From NCBI GenBank assembly GCA_934157235.1, contig CAKPHH010000002.1:62001-126000 (forward strand): DNA of 64,000 nt. Direction: 5' to 3'. The position numbers and the translations under genes were made by a program. How positions within the stretch are numbered: position 1 is the first letter of the stretch; every line of letters starts with the position of its first letter. Under the pieces are notes generated by a model, which was not told the DNA's origin, ran no database searches, and saw nothing but the letters and a program-made list of their open reading frames with translations. Shown piece after piece: positions 17,769 through 25,361 of the stretch. The stretch is from an uncultured Bacilli bacterium. GTDB taxonomy: Bacteria > Bacillota_I > Bacilli_A > RF39 > UBA660.

Positions 17769-18869
17769 TTAAACATTAAATCTAAAGTGGCAGATATCTC
17801 CATCTTGCATTAAGTAATCTTTTCCTTCTAGACGGGCTTTTCCGGCTTCTTTTACTTTTAATTCACTTCCACATTCTATTAAATCAGTATATGAAATTAC
17901 TTCAGCTCTTATGAAGCCTTTTTCAAAGTCAGTGTGAATAATACCAGCACATTGTTTAGCATTCATACCTTTTTTAAAAGTCCAAGCTCTTACTTCATCT
18001 TTTCCTACTGTAAAATAGGTTGCTAGACCTAGAATGTCATAAGTAGCCTTTATTAATTTGTCTAAACCTGAGCCATCTAGACCTAGGCCTTCTAACATTT
18101 CTTGTTTATCCTCTTTAGACATTTCACTTAATTCTTCTTCTACTTTAGCACAAAGACTAACAACACGAGCATTTTCTTTAAAAGCATAATCTTTAACTAA
18201 TTTTACGTATTCGTTGTCTGGGTTTCCTAATTCACTTTCTTTTATATTAGCTAAATATATTATAGGTTTTAAAGTTAGAAAACTATAAGATTTTATTATT
18301 TTCTTTTCATCATCGGTTAGACCAATTTGTCTTAAGGCTTTATTTTCTTCTAAAGCTTTTTTACATTTTTCTAGAACTTCAGCTTCTAAAACATCATCTT
18401 TATCTTTAGTTGTACGAGCTTTTTTGGCAACTCTTTCTAATCTATTGTTAATAACATCTAAATCCGCTATGGCTAGTTCTAGATTTATTGTTTCAATGTC
18501 TCTAATAGGATCAATATTACCTTCAACGTGAATTATCTTACCATCATCAAAGCATCTAACTACTTCAACAATAGCATCTACTTCACGAATATGAGATAAG
18601 AATTTATTTCCTAAACCTTCACCTTGCGATGCTCCTTTTACTAAACCGGCTATATCTGTGAATTCGTAAGCTGTTGGGATAAAGCGATTTGGATTATACA
18701 TTTCTTTTAATTTATCCATTCTTTCATCTGGAACTGTTACTACTCCTACATTTGGTTCAATTGTTGCGAAAGGATAGTTTTCAGCTAAAATTTTTTGATT
18801 TGTTATAGCATTAAATAATGTGGATTTACCTACATTTGGTAAACCGACGATACCGGCTGTTAAACTCAT
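17769..18869 (-). CDS. ychF: Obg-like ATPase YchF
   Basis: 366 aa. P-loop GLPNVGKSTLFNA at the N-terminus, with NxxE-type G4 (NIKESE) that gives ATP preference, a coiled-coil insert and a C-terminal TGS domain ending MQDGDICHFRFNV. The open frame extends 49 codons upstream, but that would overlap abgT and its terminator; ATG 18869 gives the universal MSLTAGIVGLPNVGKS start. YchF next to rpsF and DUF951 is the Bacillus order. Confidence 0.97.
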   Translation of the reverse strand: MSLTAGIVGLPNVGKSTLFNAITNQKILAENYPFATIEPNVGVVTVPDERMDKLKEMYNPNRFIPTAYEFTDIAGLVKGASQGEGLGNKFLSHIREVDAIVEVVRCFDDGKIIHVEGNIDPIRDIETINLELAIADLDVINNRLERVAKKARTTKDKDDVLEAEVLEKCKKALEENKALRQIGLTDDEKKIIKSYSFLTLKPIIYLANIKESELGNPDNEYVKLVKDYAFKENARVVSLCAKVEEELSEMSKEDKQEMLEGLGLDGSGLDKLIKATYDILGLATYFTVGKDEVRAWTFKKGMNAKQCAGIIHTDFEKGFIRAEVISYTDLIECGSELKVKEAGKARLEGKDYLMQDGDICHFRFNV

Positions 18870-18896
18870 ATATGTACCTCTTTTCTTTCTGTAGTT

Positions 18897-18905
18897 ATTA
18901 TACCA
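18897..18905 (-). promoter_or_regulatory. Extended -10 promoter for ychF
   Basis: Minus strand TGGTATAAT about 28 bases before the ychF ATG, downstream of the abgT terminator. Confidence 0.55.
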
Positions 18906-18920
18906 TAGTTTTTTTATTTT

Positions 18921-18945
18921 AAAAGAAAAAACACCGTTAGGTGTT
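18921..18945 (-). terminator. Intrinsic terminator after abgT
   Basis: Minus strand AACACC/GGTGTT stem, loop TAAC, followed by T-rich sequence. It closes the soj-spo0J-mscS-DUF951-abgT unit. Confidence 0.8.
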
Positions 18946-20539
18946 ATAATGTTGGCGCTACGCCTGGTCCTATAGGTAAACCGATGATATACCAACCAAC
19001 TATTAATAATACCCAAGTTAGGGATATTAATAAGAAGTAAGGGGTAAGTAATTTTAATGATTTACTTATAGTATAGGGTTTTCTTTTATTTAGGTTATAA
19101 ATATTTAAGTAGCCTATATAAATTGAAAAAGCGGCCAATAAAGGAGTAAATCCTTTTGTCATTGAATCTCCAGCCCTCATAACTATTTGAGCAAATTGTG
19201 GAGATATATTTGATTGCATAAATAATGGGACAACTACGGGAGCAAAGATCATCCATTTTGTAGCCGTACCGGTTAAGAAAATGTTTGCAATAGCGATAAA
19301 TAATACAGTTATAATGATTAATGGAATACCTGAAAAATCAAATATTCTGATTAAGTTAGCTAACCATGTTGTGATTATTATACCTATATTAGTTCTTTTA
19401 AATATGGCAATAAATTGCGCTGCGACAAACATTAATATAAAAATACTACCTATTTTTGAGAAGTTTTCACTTACTTTTTCAATTAATTTATTATCACTTT
19501 TTATAGTATGTGCTCCTATTCCATAGGCAATTCCTGTTACACAGAAGAATAATGATACTATGTAAGTGAAGGAATTTTTAAAATAGGAGTTATCTCCAAA
19601 CACTTCATTTAAATAAGTATTTTCATTCATATCAAGAAGCATTCCAGAATATGGTAAATTTGGAATCATTGACCAAATAAATAGTACCGCAAAGACTATT
19701 GAAGTAATAAGGGCATATTTTAAACCATCTTTTTCTCGATGTTCTTTTTCTATTTCCTCTTGCTCTATTTCTTCATCTAGGACAATACTATATTTTTCTG
19801 TTTGAGCTAATTCTTCTTCTTTTTTATACTTTCCTACTTTTGGAGCAATTATTTTTTCTATTATGATTGTTCCTACTATAGAGATAATTATTGAAGCTGC
19901 TATTATAAAGAATAGATTTGATGTTAAAGCTATATGAGTAGTTTCATCTATTAGAGAAGCAGCTTCTTTTGTATATTCTATTAAGGAATCTTCCATACTA
20001 CCTACAAATATTGAAACACCATATCCAAAGGCTACTCCTGAAAAGGCAGTTATTATACCAAGGATTGGGTTTCTATCATTCATAAAATATATTAGGGCTG
20101 CTAAAGGAATTAGAATAGCATATCCTACTTCATTTATTAATGATGAGATCGTTGCTAAAAATATTAATATGAATGTAAGGACGTTTTTAGAAACATTTTT
20201 TAGTTTTCGTCTGGTTATAGTTGCCAATAGTCCAGTTGATTCAGCTATTGTTAAACCTAATAGTGATACTAGTAATGTTCCTAAAGGAGCAAAACTAATA
20301 AAGTTCTTAGTAGCATTACTTATAATAAATTTCATACCATCAAAACTCAAAAGATTTTCAACAACTACTAGGGTCGGTTCAAGTTCTTTGGTATTTATAT
20401 TTATAATGTTATAAGTACCTTGCATTTCTAATGCTGAAAGTATGGCACTTAGAATAACTATTCCAATTGTTAATAATAAAAAGGTAGTTGTAGGATGTAA
20501 ATAAAACTTTTTGAGACGAAGCTTTTTCTTTTGAAACAT
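18944..20539 (-). CDS. AbgT family transporter
   Basis: 531-aa polytopic membrane protein (about 12 hydrophobic segments). The AbgT signature regions are visible: LHPTTTFLLL at the N-terminus, GLTIAESTGLLATI, INEVGYAILIPLAALIY and the C-terminal LTGTATKWMIFAPVVVPLF. AbgT members move p-aminobenzoyl-glutamate or export sulfonamides; which applies here cannot be told. A TTG six codons upstream is in frame, but AGGAGG lies 7 bases before ATG 20539, one base after the DUF951 stop. Confidence 0.9.
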   Translation of the reverse strand: MFQKKKLRLKKFYLHPTTTFLLLTIGIVILSAILSALEMQGTYNIININTKELEPTLVVVENLLSFDGMKFIISNATKNFISFAPLGTLLVSLLGLTIAESTGLLATITRRKLKNVSKNVLTFILIFLATISSLINEVGYAILIPLAALIYFMNDRNPILGIITAFSGVAFGYGVSIFVGSMEDSLIEYTKEAASLIDETTHIALTSNLFFIIAASIIISIVGTIIIEKIIAPKVGKYKKEEELAQTEKYSIVLDEEIEQEEIEKEHREKDGLKYALITSIVFAVLFIWSMIPNLPYSGMLLDMNENTYLNEVFGDNSYFKNSFTYIVSLFFCVTGIAYGIGAHTIKSDNKLIEKVSENFSKIGSIFILMFVAAQFIAIFKRTNIGIIITTWLANLIRIFDFSGIPLIIITVLFIAIANIFLTGTATKWMIFAPVVVPLFMQSNISPQFAQIVMRAGDSMTKGFTPLLAAFSIYIGYLNIYNLNKRKPYTISKSLKLLTPYFLLISLTWVLLIVGWYIIGLPIGPGVAPTL

Positions 20540-20540
20540 T

Positions 20541-20735
20541 CTATTCCTCCTCTTCAACTATTTTTTTTAATTTTTTGTTGAATTCAATTCTTGGTATTAG
20601 AACTGTTCTTCCACAATTTAAACATTTAATTTTTATATCGGCACCTAATCTGGTTATTTCCCATTTATTTGTACCACATGGATGGGGCTTTTTCATGATT
20701 ACTTTGGTACCTATTGTATACTCTTTATTTTCCAT
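20541..20735 (-). CDS. yyzM: DUF951 zinc-ribbon-like protein (YyzM)
   Basis: 64 aa with the family core KKPHPCGTNKWEITRLGADIK and CLNCG, giving three Cys plus His that could bind zinc. Function unknown; possible nucleic-acid binding is inferred. It overlaps the end of mscS by 11 bp and is followed one base later by abgT. DUF951 between mscS/spo0J and ychF is conserved in Bacilli. Confidence 0.92.
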   Translation of the reverse strand: MENKEYTIGTKVIMKKPHPCGTNKWEITRLGADIKIKCLNCGRTVLIPRIEFNKKLKKIVEEEE

Positions 20736-21540
20736 TATGCACCTCTACTTGTGGATATGGGATATTTATATGAGCTTTGGTAAGGGCATTTTTTATTTCT
20801 TTTCTTAATCTTCTTTCTACATCATAGTGTTGCATTGGTTTGGTTGGAGCTGTTATACGATATTCAACAGATGAGTCAGCTAGTTTTTGAACTCCTAGTA
20901 TTTGAATATCTCCAGTTACATTTGGAATTTTTCCATTTAAAGATGTTATTAGTTCTTTTAAAACTTTTTCAACTTCTTCTGGAGTATTATCATAACTTAC
21001 CCCAACATCTATTAAAGCAAGGCTATCATGAAGACTATAATTTATAATTTTATCCATGTTATGATTTGCGATTATCTTGGTTGCCCCTTTAAAATTTCTT
21101 ATTTTAGTTGTTTTTAATCCTAAGAAAACAACTTCTCCCATAAAGCCATCAACCTCAATTGTATCGCCTACTTCATATTGATTTTCTGTTATTATTGAGA
21201 TTCCAGCTATTAAGTCTTTAGCTAGATCTTGGAAAGCTAAACCGATAATGGCAGTTGTTATACCTAATCCAGTTAGGATTGATTTAACATTGATACCAAA
21301 ATTTGAAAGGATAGCTAAAATTATAAGAATAACTGTTATATATTTTATAATATTTAGGATAAGCATTTTTATTGTTTCGGCGCGTTGTTTATGTGCTTTA
21401 GTAGTTATCTTACTTATATTAATACTCTTATCAATTATATTCTTTAAAATTGTATAGACGATTATTCCTATTAAAATATAGACAAATGGTAGAATGATCT
21501 GCATTATATCCATTTTTACTTCACTGGTTATTTTAAACAT
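20725..21540 (-). CDS. mscS: Small-conductance mechanosensitive channel MscS
   Basis: 271 aa: three N-terminal membrane helices (about 14-34, 55-80 and the pore helix about 85-115 with GLGITTAIIGLAFQDLAKDLIAG), then the beta domain (GDTIEVDGFMGEV) and an alpha/beta C-terminus. Opens on membrane stretch to release solutes. AGGAGG lies 6 bases before this ATG, three bases after spo0J. Confidence 0.95.
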   Translation of the reverse strand: MFKITSEVKMDIMQIILPFVYILIGIIVYTILKNIIDKSINISKITTKAHKQRAETIKMLILNIIKYITVILIILAILSNFGINVKSILTGLGITTAIIGLAFQDLAKDLIAGISIITENQYEVGDTIEVDGFMGEVVFLGLKTTKIRNFKGATKIIANHNMDKIINYSLHDSLALIDVGVSYDNTPEEVEKVLKELITSLNGKIPNVTGDIQILGVQKLADSSVEYRITAPTKPMQHYDVERRLRKEIKNALTKAHINIPYPQVEVHNGK

Positions 21541-21543
21541 AGA

Positions 21544-22440
21544 CTACCTCCTAGATTCTAGGTTCATTATTTCTAATAATCTATTTAAATCATTACCATT
21601 TACAAAGCTAATTTCTATTTTGTTGTTTTTTACTTTTACTTTGGTACCTAGTCTTTCACATAATTCTTCTTGTAGATATTGATATTCTGGATTTTGTGGT
21701 TTTGCTTTTTTCTTTATTTCATGGGCTCTTACAAATCTTTCATTTGATGAAGTCATTTCTTCTAATTGTCTTACGCTTAGACCTTCTTCAATAACTTTTT
21801 TTGTTAGGGATATTTGTTGCTCTTTATTTTCTAATTTACTAATTATTCTGGCATGTCCCATACTTAATTCTTTATTACTTAGAGCCTGTTGTACTTCATC
21901 TGGTAAAGTTAGTAAGCCTAACATATTAGTTATGTGGCTTCTACTTTTACCTAAGCGTTTAGCTAGTTCTTCTTGAGTTAGACCTAATGTTTCTAGAAGT
22001 TTTTTATAGGCTGTTGACTCTTCAATAGCATTTAGGTTTTCTCTTTGAAGATTTTCTAGAAGAGCTATTTCCATCATCTCATTATCTGAAAAGTCACGGA
22101 TAATAGCAGGTATTTCTTCTAAGCCAGCCATTTTTGAAGCTTTTACACGGCGCTCTCCAGCTATTATTTCGTAGCCTTTGATACTTTTTTTAATAATAAT
22201 TGGTTGAAATACACCATGTTCTTTGATTGATAGAGCTAATTCTTTTAAAGCTTCTTCATCAAATACTTTTCTTGGTTGATATGGATTACTTCTTAATTCA
22301 TCAAGTTTAACCATCTTTATTTCTTCACTTGGTGTTTCGGTTAGTATTCTTTCTTCTACTTTACTATAGTCTATTGGTTCATTATAAAATAATTCTTCTA
22401 AACCTCTTCCTAAAGCTCTTCTTTTACTATTGGTTTCCAT
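21544..22440 (-). CDS. parB: Chromosome-partitioning CTPase ParB (Spo0J)
   Basis: 298 aa. N-terminal Soj-activating peptide (SKRRALGRGLEELF), CTP-binding box (IIAGERRVKAS), and the HTH domain with LGKSRSHITNML and LSMGHAR. The Arg of GKSR and Gly of GHAR are the residues associated with parS recognition. The C-terminal dimerisation domain is VKVKNNKIEISF...LNRLLEIM. Five perfect parS sites lie at 40.2-41.2 kb. A TTG at 22449 is better spaced from AAGGA than the ATG, so the start could be three codons earlier. It overlaps soj. Confidence 0.96.
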   Translation of the reverse strand: METNSKRRALGRGLEELFYNEPIDYSKVEERILTETPSEEIKMVKLDELRSNPYQPRKVFDEEALKELALSIKEHGVFQPIIIKKSIKGYEIIAGERRVKASKMAGLEEIPAIIRDFSDNEMMEIALLENLQRENLNAIEESTAYKKLLETLGLTQEELAKRLGKSRSHITNMLGLLTLPDEVQQALSNKELSMGHARIISKLENKEQQISLTKKVIEEGLSVRQLEEMTSSNERFVRAHEIKKKAKPQNPEYQYLQEELCERLGTKVKVKNNKIEISFVNGNDLNRLLEIMNLESRR

Positions 22441-23215
22441 TTCTTGCAATCACTTCCTTTGCTAAATTTATATAAGCTTCTGCTCCTCTACTTTTTGGAT
22501 CATAAACTATTATTGGCTCTCCATGTGATGGGGCTTCCGTTAATCTAACTAATCTAGGAATAATTGTATTGTATACTTTTTCTTTAAAGAATTTTCTAAT
22601 GTCTTCAACAACTTCAAATCCTAAGTTAGTTCTGGAGTCTAACATTGTTAATAATACTCCTTCTATTACTAAATCTGGATTTAGAGTTTTTTGTGCTAAC
22701 ATTATGGTTTTTAATAATTGTGTAATACCTTCTAGTGCAAAGAATTCACATTGAACTGGTATTATCACAGAGTTTGAGGCTGTTAAAGCGTTTGTTGTAA
22801 TAACGCCAAGTGATGGAGGACAATCAATAATTATATAGTCAAAACTATCTTTTATTTCTTCAATGTGTCTTTTTAATTGCTCACCTTTTTGAAAGCCTGT
22901 CGTTTGTTTACTTTTCTCTACTAATTCAATATCTAAACCTGCTAAATTAATTGTTGCCGGTAACACATAAAGATTTTCATACTTTGTTTTTACCATTGCT
23001 TCTGTAATGGTGCATTCATCTATTAATACATCATAGATGCTTCTTTCTATGTCACCCTTATTTATTCCTACACCAGTAGTTGTATTTCCTTGTGGATCTA
23101 AATCTATTAATAAAACTTTCTTCCCTAATACTGCTAATGATGCAGAAAGATTAATACTGGTAGTTGTTTTTCCTACTCCGCCTTTTTGATTTACTAATGA
23201 TATAACCTTTCCCAT
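22427..23215 (-). CDS. parA: Chromosome-partitioning ATPase ParA (Soj)
   Basis: 262 aa with the deviant Walker A (NQKGGVGKTTTSINL, signature Lys12 and Lys17), DLDPQGN switch and IIIDCPPSLG. ATP-dependent DNA binding and ParB-stimulated hydrolysis drive origin segregation and modulate DnaA in Bacillus. The gene overlaps spo0J by 14 bases. Confidence 0.97.
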   Translation of the reverse strand: MGKVISLVNQKGGVGKTTTSINLSASLAVLGKKVLLIDLDPQGNTTTGVGINKGDIERSIYDVLIDECTITEAMVKTKYENLYVLPATINLAGLDIELVEKSKQTTGFQKGEQLKRHIEEIKDSFDYIIIDCPPSLGVITTNALTASNSVIIPVQCEFFALEGITQLLKTIMLAQKTLNPDLVIEGVLLTMLDSRTNLGFEVVEDIRKFFKEKVYNTIIPRLVRLTEAPSHGEPIIVYDPKSRGAEAYINLAKEVIARNGNQ

Positions 23216-23245
23216 CTAATCACCCATTTTCAATTTTACTTATTT

Positions 23246-23279
23246 ATTGTATCAAACATTTGCCGTTTTTTAAATGTTT
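23246..23279 (-). promoter_or_regulatory. soj promoter with overlapping inverted repeat
   Basis: Minus strand TACAAT (-10) lies about 30 bases before soj with only a weak TTAAAA at -35. An 8-bp inverted repeat (AAACATTT/AAATGTTT, 23254-23279) spans the spacer and -35, a natural operator position. Operator role is inferred. Confidence 0.4.
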
Positions 23280-23283
23280 TTAT

Positions 23284-23306
23284 GAAAAAAAGTAGATTTC
23301 TCTACT
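23284..23306 (-). terminator. Intrinsic terminator of noc
   Basis: Minus strand AGTAGA/TCTACT stem, tetraloop GAAA, followed by seven T. The stop of noc immediately precedes it. Confidence 0.85.
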
Positions 23307-24632
23307 TTATTTATCGACTTTTATGATTACTTGATAAGCTGTATCAAAATTCATTTCATCAAATGTTACTTTTACTCCGTGGCTTTCAAGGTCCTTAACA
23401 ACTTCTCTAATTTTATTTGTTACATCGTCAATGGTATAAGTTGTCTTTTCTTGAACTGGGGCTGGAATATTTAGAATACTAACTGGAGCTGAAGCAGCAG
23501 GATTTGAACCTAAAGACATGCCAGTTGCACCCATATTTGGAATTTTGAAATAATCTTTTTGTTCTTCTTCGTGTTGTTCTCCCTTTACTATTGCTTCGGC
23601 AGGAGTTAAATATTGATCTTTTGCTTTTGTTACAAAAGACGCTCCTTGTGCAGGACGAACATTTTGAATATTTAGTAAACTGTCTAAATCGGCAGCTGGT
23701 TCACTTGTTTTAGCTTTTATATCCATAGCATTTTCCTTTATTGTACTAACATTTACTGGTTGTACTTCTACTTTATTGAAATATGTATTTTTTGGTTCCT
23801 CAACCTCTTCTTTGTCTATTTCTCCGTAGTTAATAAATTTATTTTCGGATTGATCATTCATTGGAGGAACTATTTTTACTTCACCATATTTTTCTGATTC
23901 AGATGTTGGTAAGTCTACGGAAGTTGGGGTAATTGGAACTTCATTAATTAAATTATTTCTTGATAAGATTCCATCTGGAGATACTTCTGGAATGGCCATT
24001 GGTTCAGACGGTTCTGCTTTAGGCGGATTCATCTTAGAAATTTCTTCTTCTAAGGCTCTAACTGTCATTTTATTGCTAATTACTTTCTTTAGCATATTTT
24101 TTTGCTCTGTTGGATCTGAAATATTTAATAGAGTTCTAGCGTGTCTTTCAGAAATTTGTTCCTTTAGAAGAGCATCTTGTATTTCATCTGGTAAAGCAAG
24201 TAATCTTAGCTTATTAGCAATAGCAGATTGACTTTTTCCCATAGTTTTAGCTAGTTCATCCTGAGTCATTTGATCTATTTCAAGAATTTTTTGATAAGTT
24301 CTAGCCTCTTCAATTGGGTTTAAGTTCTTTCTTTGAAGATTTTCTAGTAAAGCTACTTTAGAACTTTCTTTATCATCTAAATTTCTAATGATAGCGGGAA
24401 TTTTAGTCATACCAGCTAAAGCTGAAGCTTTATATCGACGTTCTCCGGCTATAATTTCATACTTACCATTAACACTACGTACTATGATTGGCTGAATTAC
24501 TCCATGTTCTTTTATTGATACCGCTAATTCCTTTAGAGCTTTTTCATCAAAAATCTCCCTAGGTTGAAAACGATTTGGAATTATATCATCTAAGTATAGG
24601 TAAACTACTTCATCTTTTGTTTCTGTATTCAT
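23307..24632 (-). CDS. noc: Noc-like nucleoid occlusion CTPase with long disordered linker
   Basis: 441 aa, against about 283 for B. subtilis Noc. Residues 8-200 are a ParB/Noc CTPase plus HTH core: IIPNRFQPREIFD, IAGERRYKAS (CTP box), GKSQSAIANKLRLL and SERHAR. Gln135, Lys141 and Arg163 match the Noc-type specificity residues. Residues about 205-395 are Pro/Glu/Asn-rich and look disordered; about 398-441 form a helix-strand-strand tail. It lacks the N-terminal amphipathic membrane helix of Bacillus Noc, and an in-frame stop just upstream rules out a longer start. Position between rsmG and soj is that of noc. Confidence 0.88.
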   Translation of the reverse strand: MNTETKDEVVYLYLDDIIPNRFQPREIFDEKALKELAVSIKEHGVIQPIIVRSVNGKYEIIAGERRYKASALAGMTKIPAIIRNLDDKESSKVALLENLQRKNLNPIEEARTYQKILEIDQMTQDELAKTMGKSQSAIANKLRLLALPDEIQDALLKEQISERHARTLLNISDPTEQKNMLKKVISNKMTVRALEEEISKMNPPKAEPSEPMAIPEVSPDGILSRNNLINEVPITPTSVDLPTSESEKYGEVKIVPPMNDQSENKFINYGEIDKEEVEEPKNTYFNKVEVQPVNVSTIKENAMDIKAKTSEPAADLDSLLNIQNVRPAQGASFVTKAKDQYLTPAEAIVKGEQHEEEQKDYFKIPNMGATGMSLGSNPAASAPVSILNIPAPVQEKTTYTIDDVTNKIREVVKDLESHGVKVTFDEMNFDTAYQVIIKVDK

Positions 24633-24665
24633 TTTATTCCCCTCGCTTTATTCTTACTCTATTTT

Positions 24666-24694
24666 ATTATAAACTAAATATAAAAATCTTTCAA
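24666..24694 (-). promoter_or_regulatory. Promoter of noc
   Basis: Minus strand TTGAAA, 17-bp spacer, perfect TATAAT, 34 bases before the noc ATG. Confidence 0.8.
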
Positions 24695-24710
24695 TATCTA
24701 TTTGTACGAG

Positions 24711-24756
24711 AAAAAAAGAAGTTTAATGTTTGTTTTTTATAACAACTAAACTTCTT
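24711..24756 (-). terminator. Intrinsic terminator of mnmE-mnmG-rsmG
   Basis: Minus strand AAGAAGTTTA/TAAACTTCTT 10-bp stem with an internal GTTGTT/AACAAAC region and a T run. It overlaps the end of rsmG. Confidence 0.75.
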
Positions 24757-25361
24757 TGACTGTTTTCGTATGGAAGATAAAATTCTTCTATTTTTTCAAT
24801 ACTATATTTTTTGGAGATGGCTTTTTGTACTGCTGGTGTTAATTCTTCAGTGATATTTCCTTTCATAGCAATGAAAACACCATTTTTTTCTACTAAATGC
24901 ATGGTATAGTTTAAAAGTTTTGTAATGTTGGCAACAGCTCTTGCTGTTACAACGTCGTATTTTTCTTTTAAGTCTTCTCCTCTACTATGTATGGCAACTA
25001 TATCTGATAAATCTAACTCTTTTATTATTTCATTTAAATAATTTACTCTTTTTTGGAGAGCATCTACTAAAGTTATTTTTAAGTTTGGATAAACAATTTT
25101 TAGGACTATACCGGGAAAACCAGCACCGGTTCCTACATCGCATAGAGTATTTACTTTATTTAAATCGATTACCTTTGTGATAGTTAGGCTATCGTAGAAA
25201 TGTTTTAGATAGACTTCATTTTCAGAGGTTATTCTGGTTAAATTTATCTTTTCATTCCAAGAAATTAATAAATGGTAAATTTTTTTTAATTGTTCTTGTT
25301 GATAGGATGTTAAGGTAATCCCTAACTTTTCTAATTCTAGTAAAAATTCTTCTTTAGTCAT
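24723..25361 (-). CDS. rsmG: 16S rRNA (guanine527-N7)-methyltransferase
   Basis: 212 aa, somewhat shorter than the usual 235-240. SAM motif CDVGTGAGFPGIVLKI, plus VTARAVANI and the N-terminal SWNEKINLTRI. It overlaps mnmG by 8 bases, continuing the mnmE-mnmG-rsmG operon. Confidence 0.96.
   Translation of the reverse strand: MTKEEFLLELEKLGITLTSYQQEQLKKIYHLLISWNEKINLTRITSENEVYLKHFYDSLTITKVIDLNKVNTLCDVGTGAGFPGIVLKIVYPNLKITLVDALQKRVNYLNEIIKELDLSDIVAIHSRGEDLKEKYDVVTARAVANITKLLNYTMHLVEKNGVFIAMKGNITEELTPAVQKAISKKYSIEKIEEFYLPYENSQRSLVVIKNKH

Noticed and set aside
18870..19016. 49-codon N-terminal extension of YchF
   Set aside because: It would cross the abgT terminator and overlap abgT; the conserved MSLTAGIVG start has its own site.
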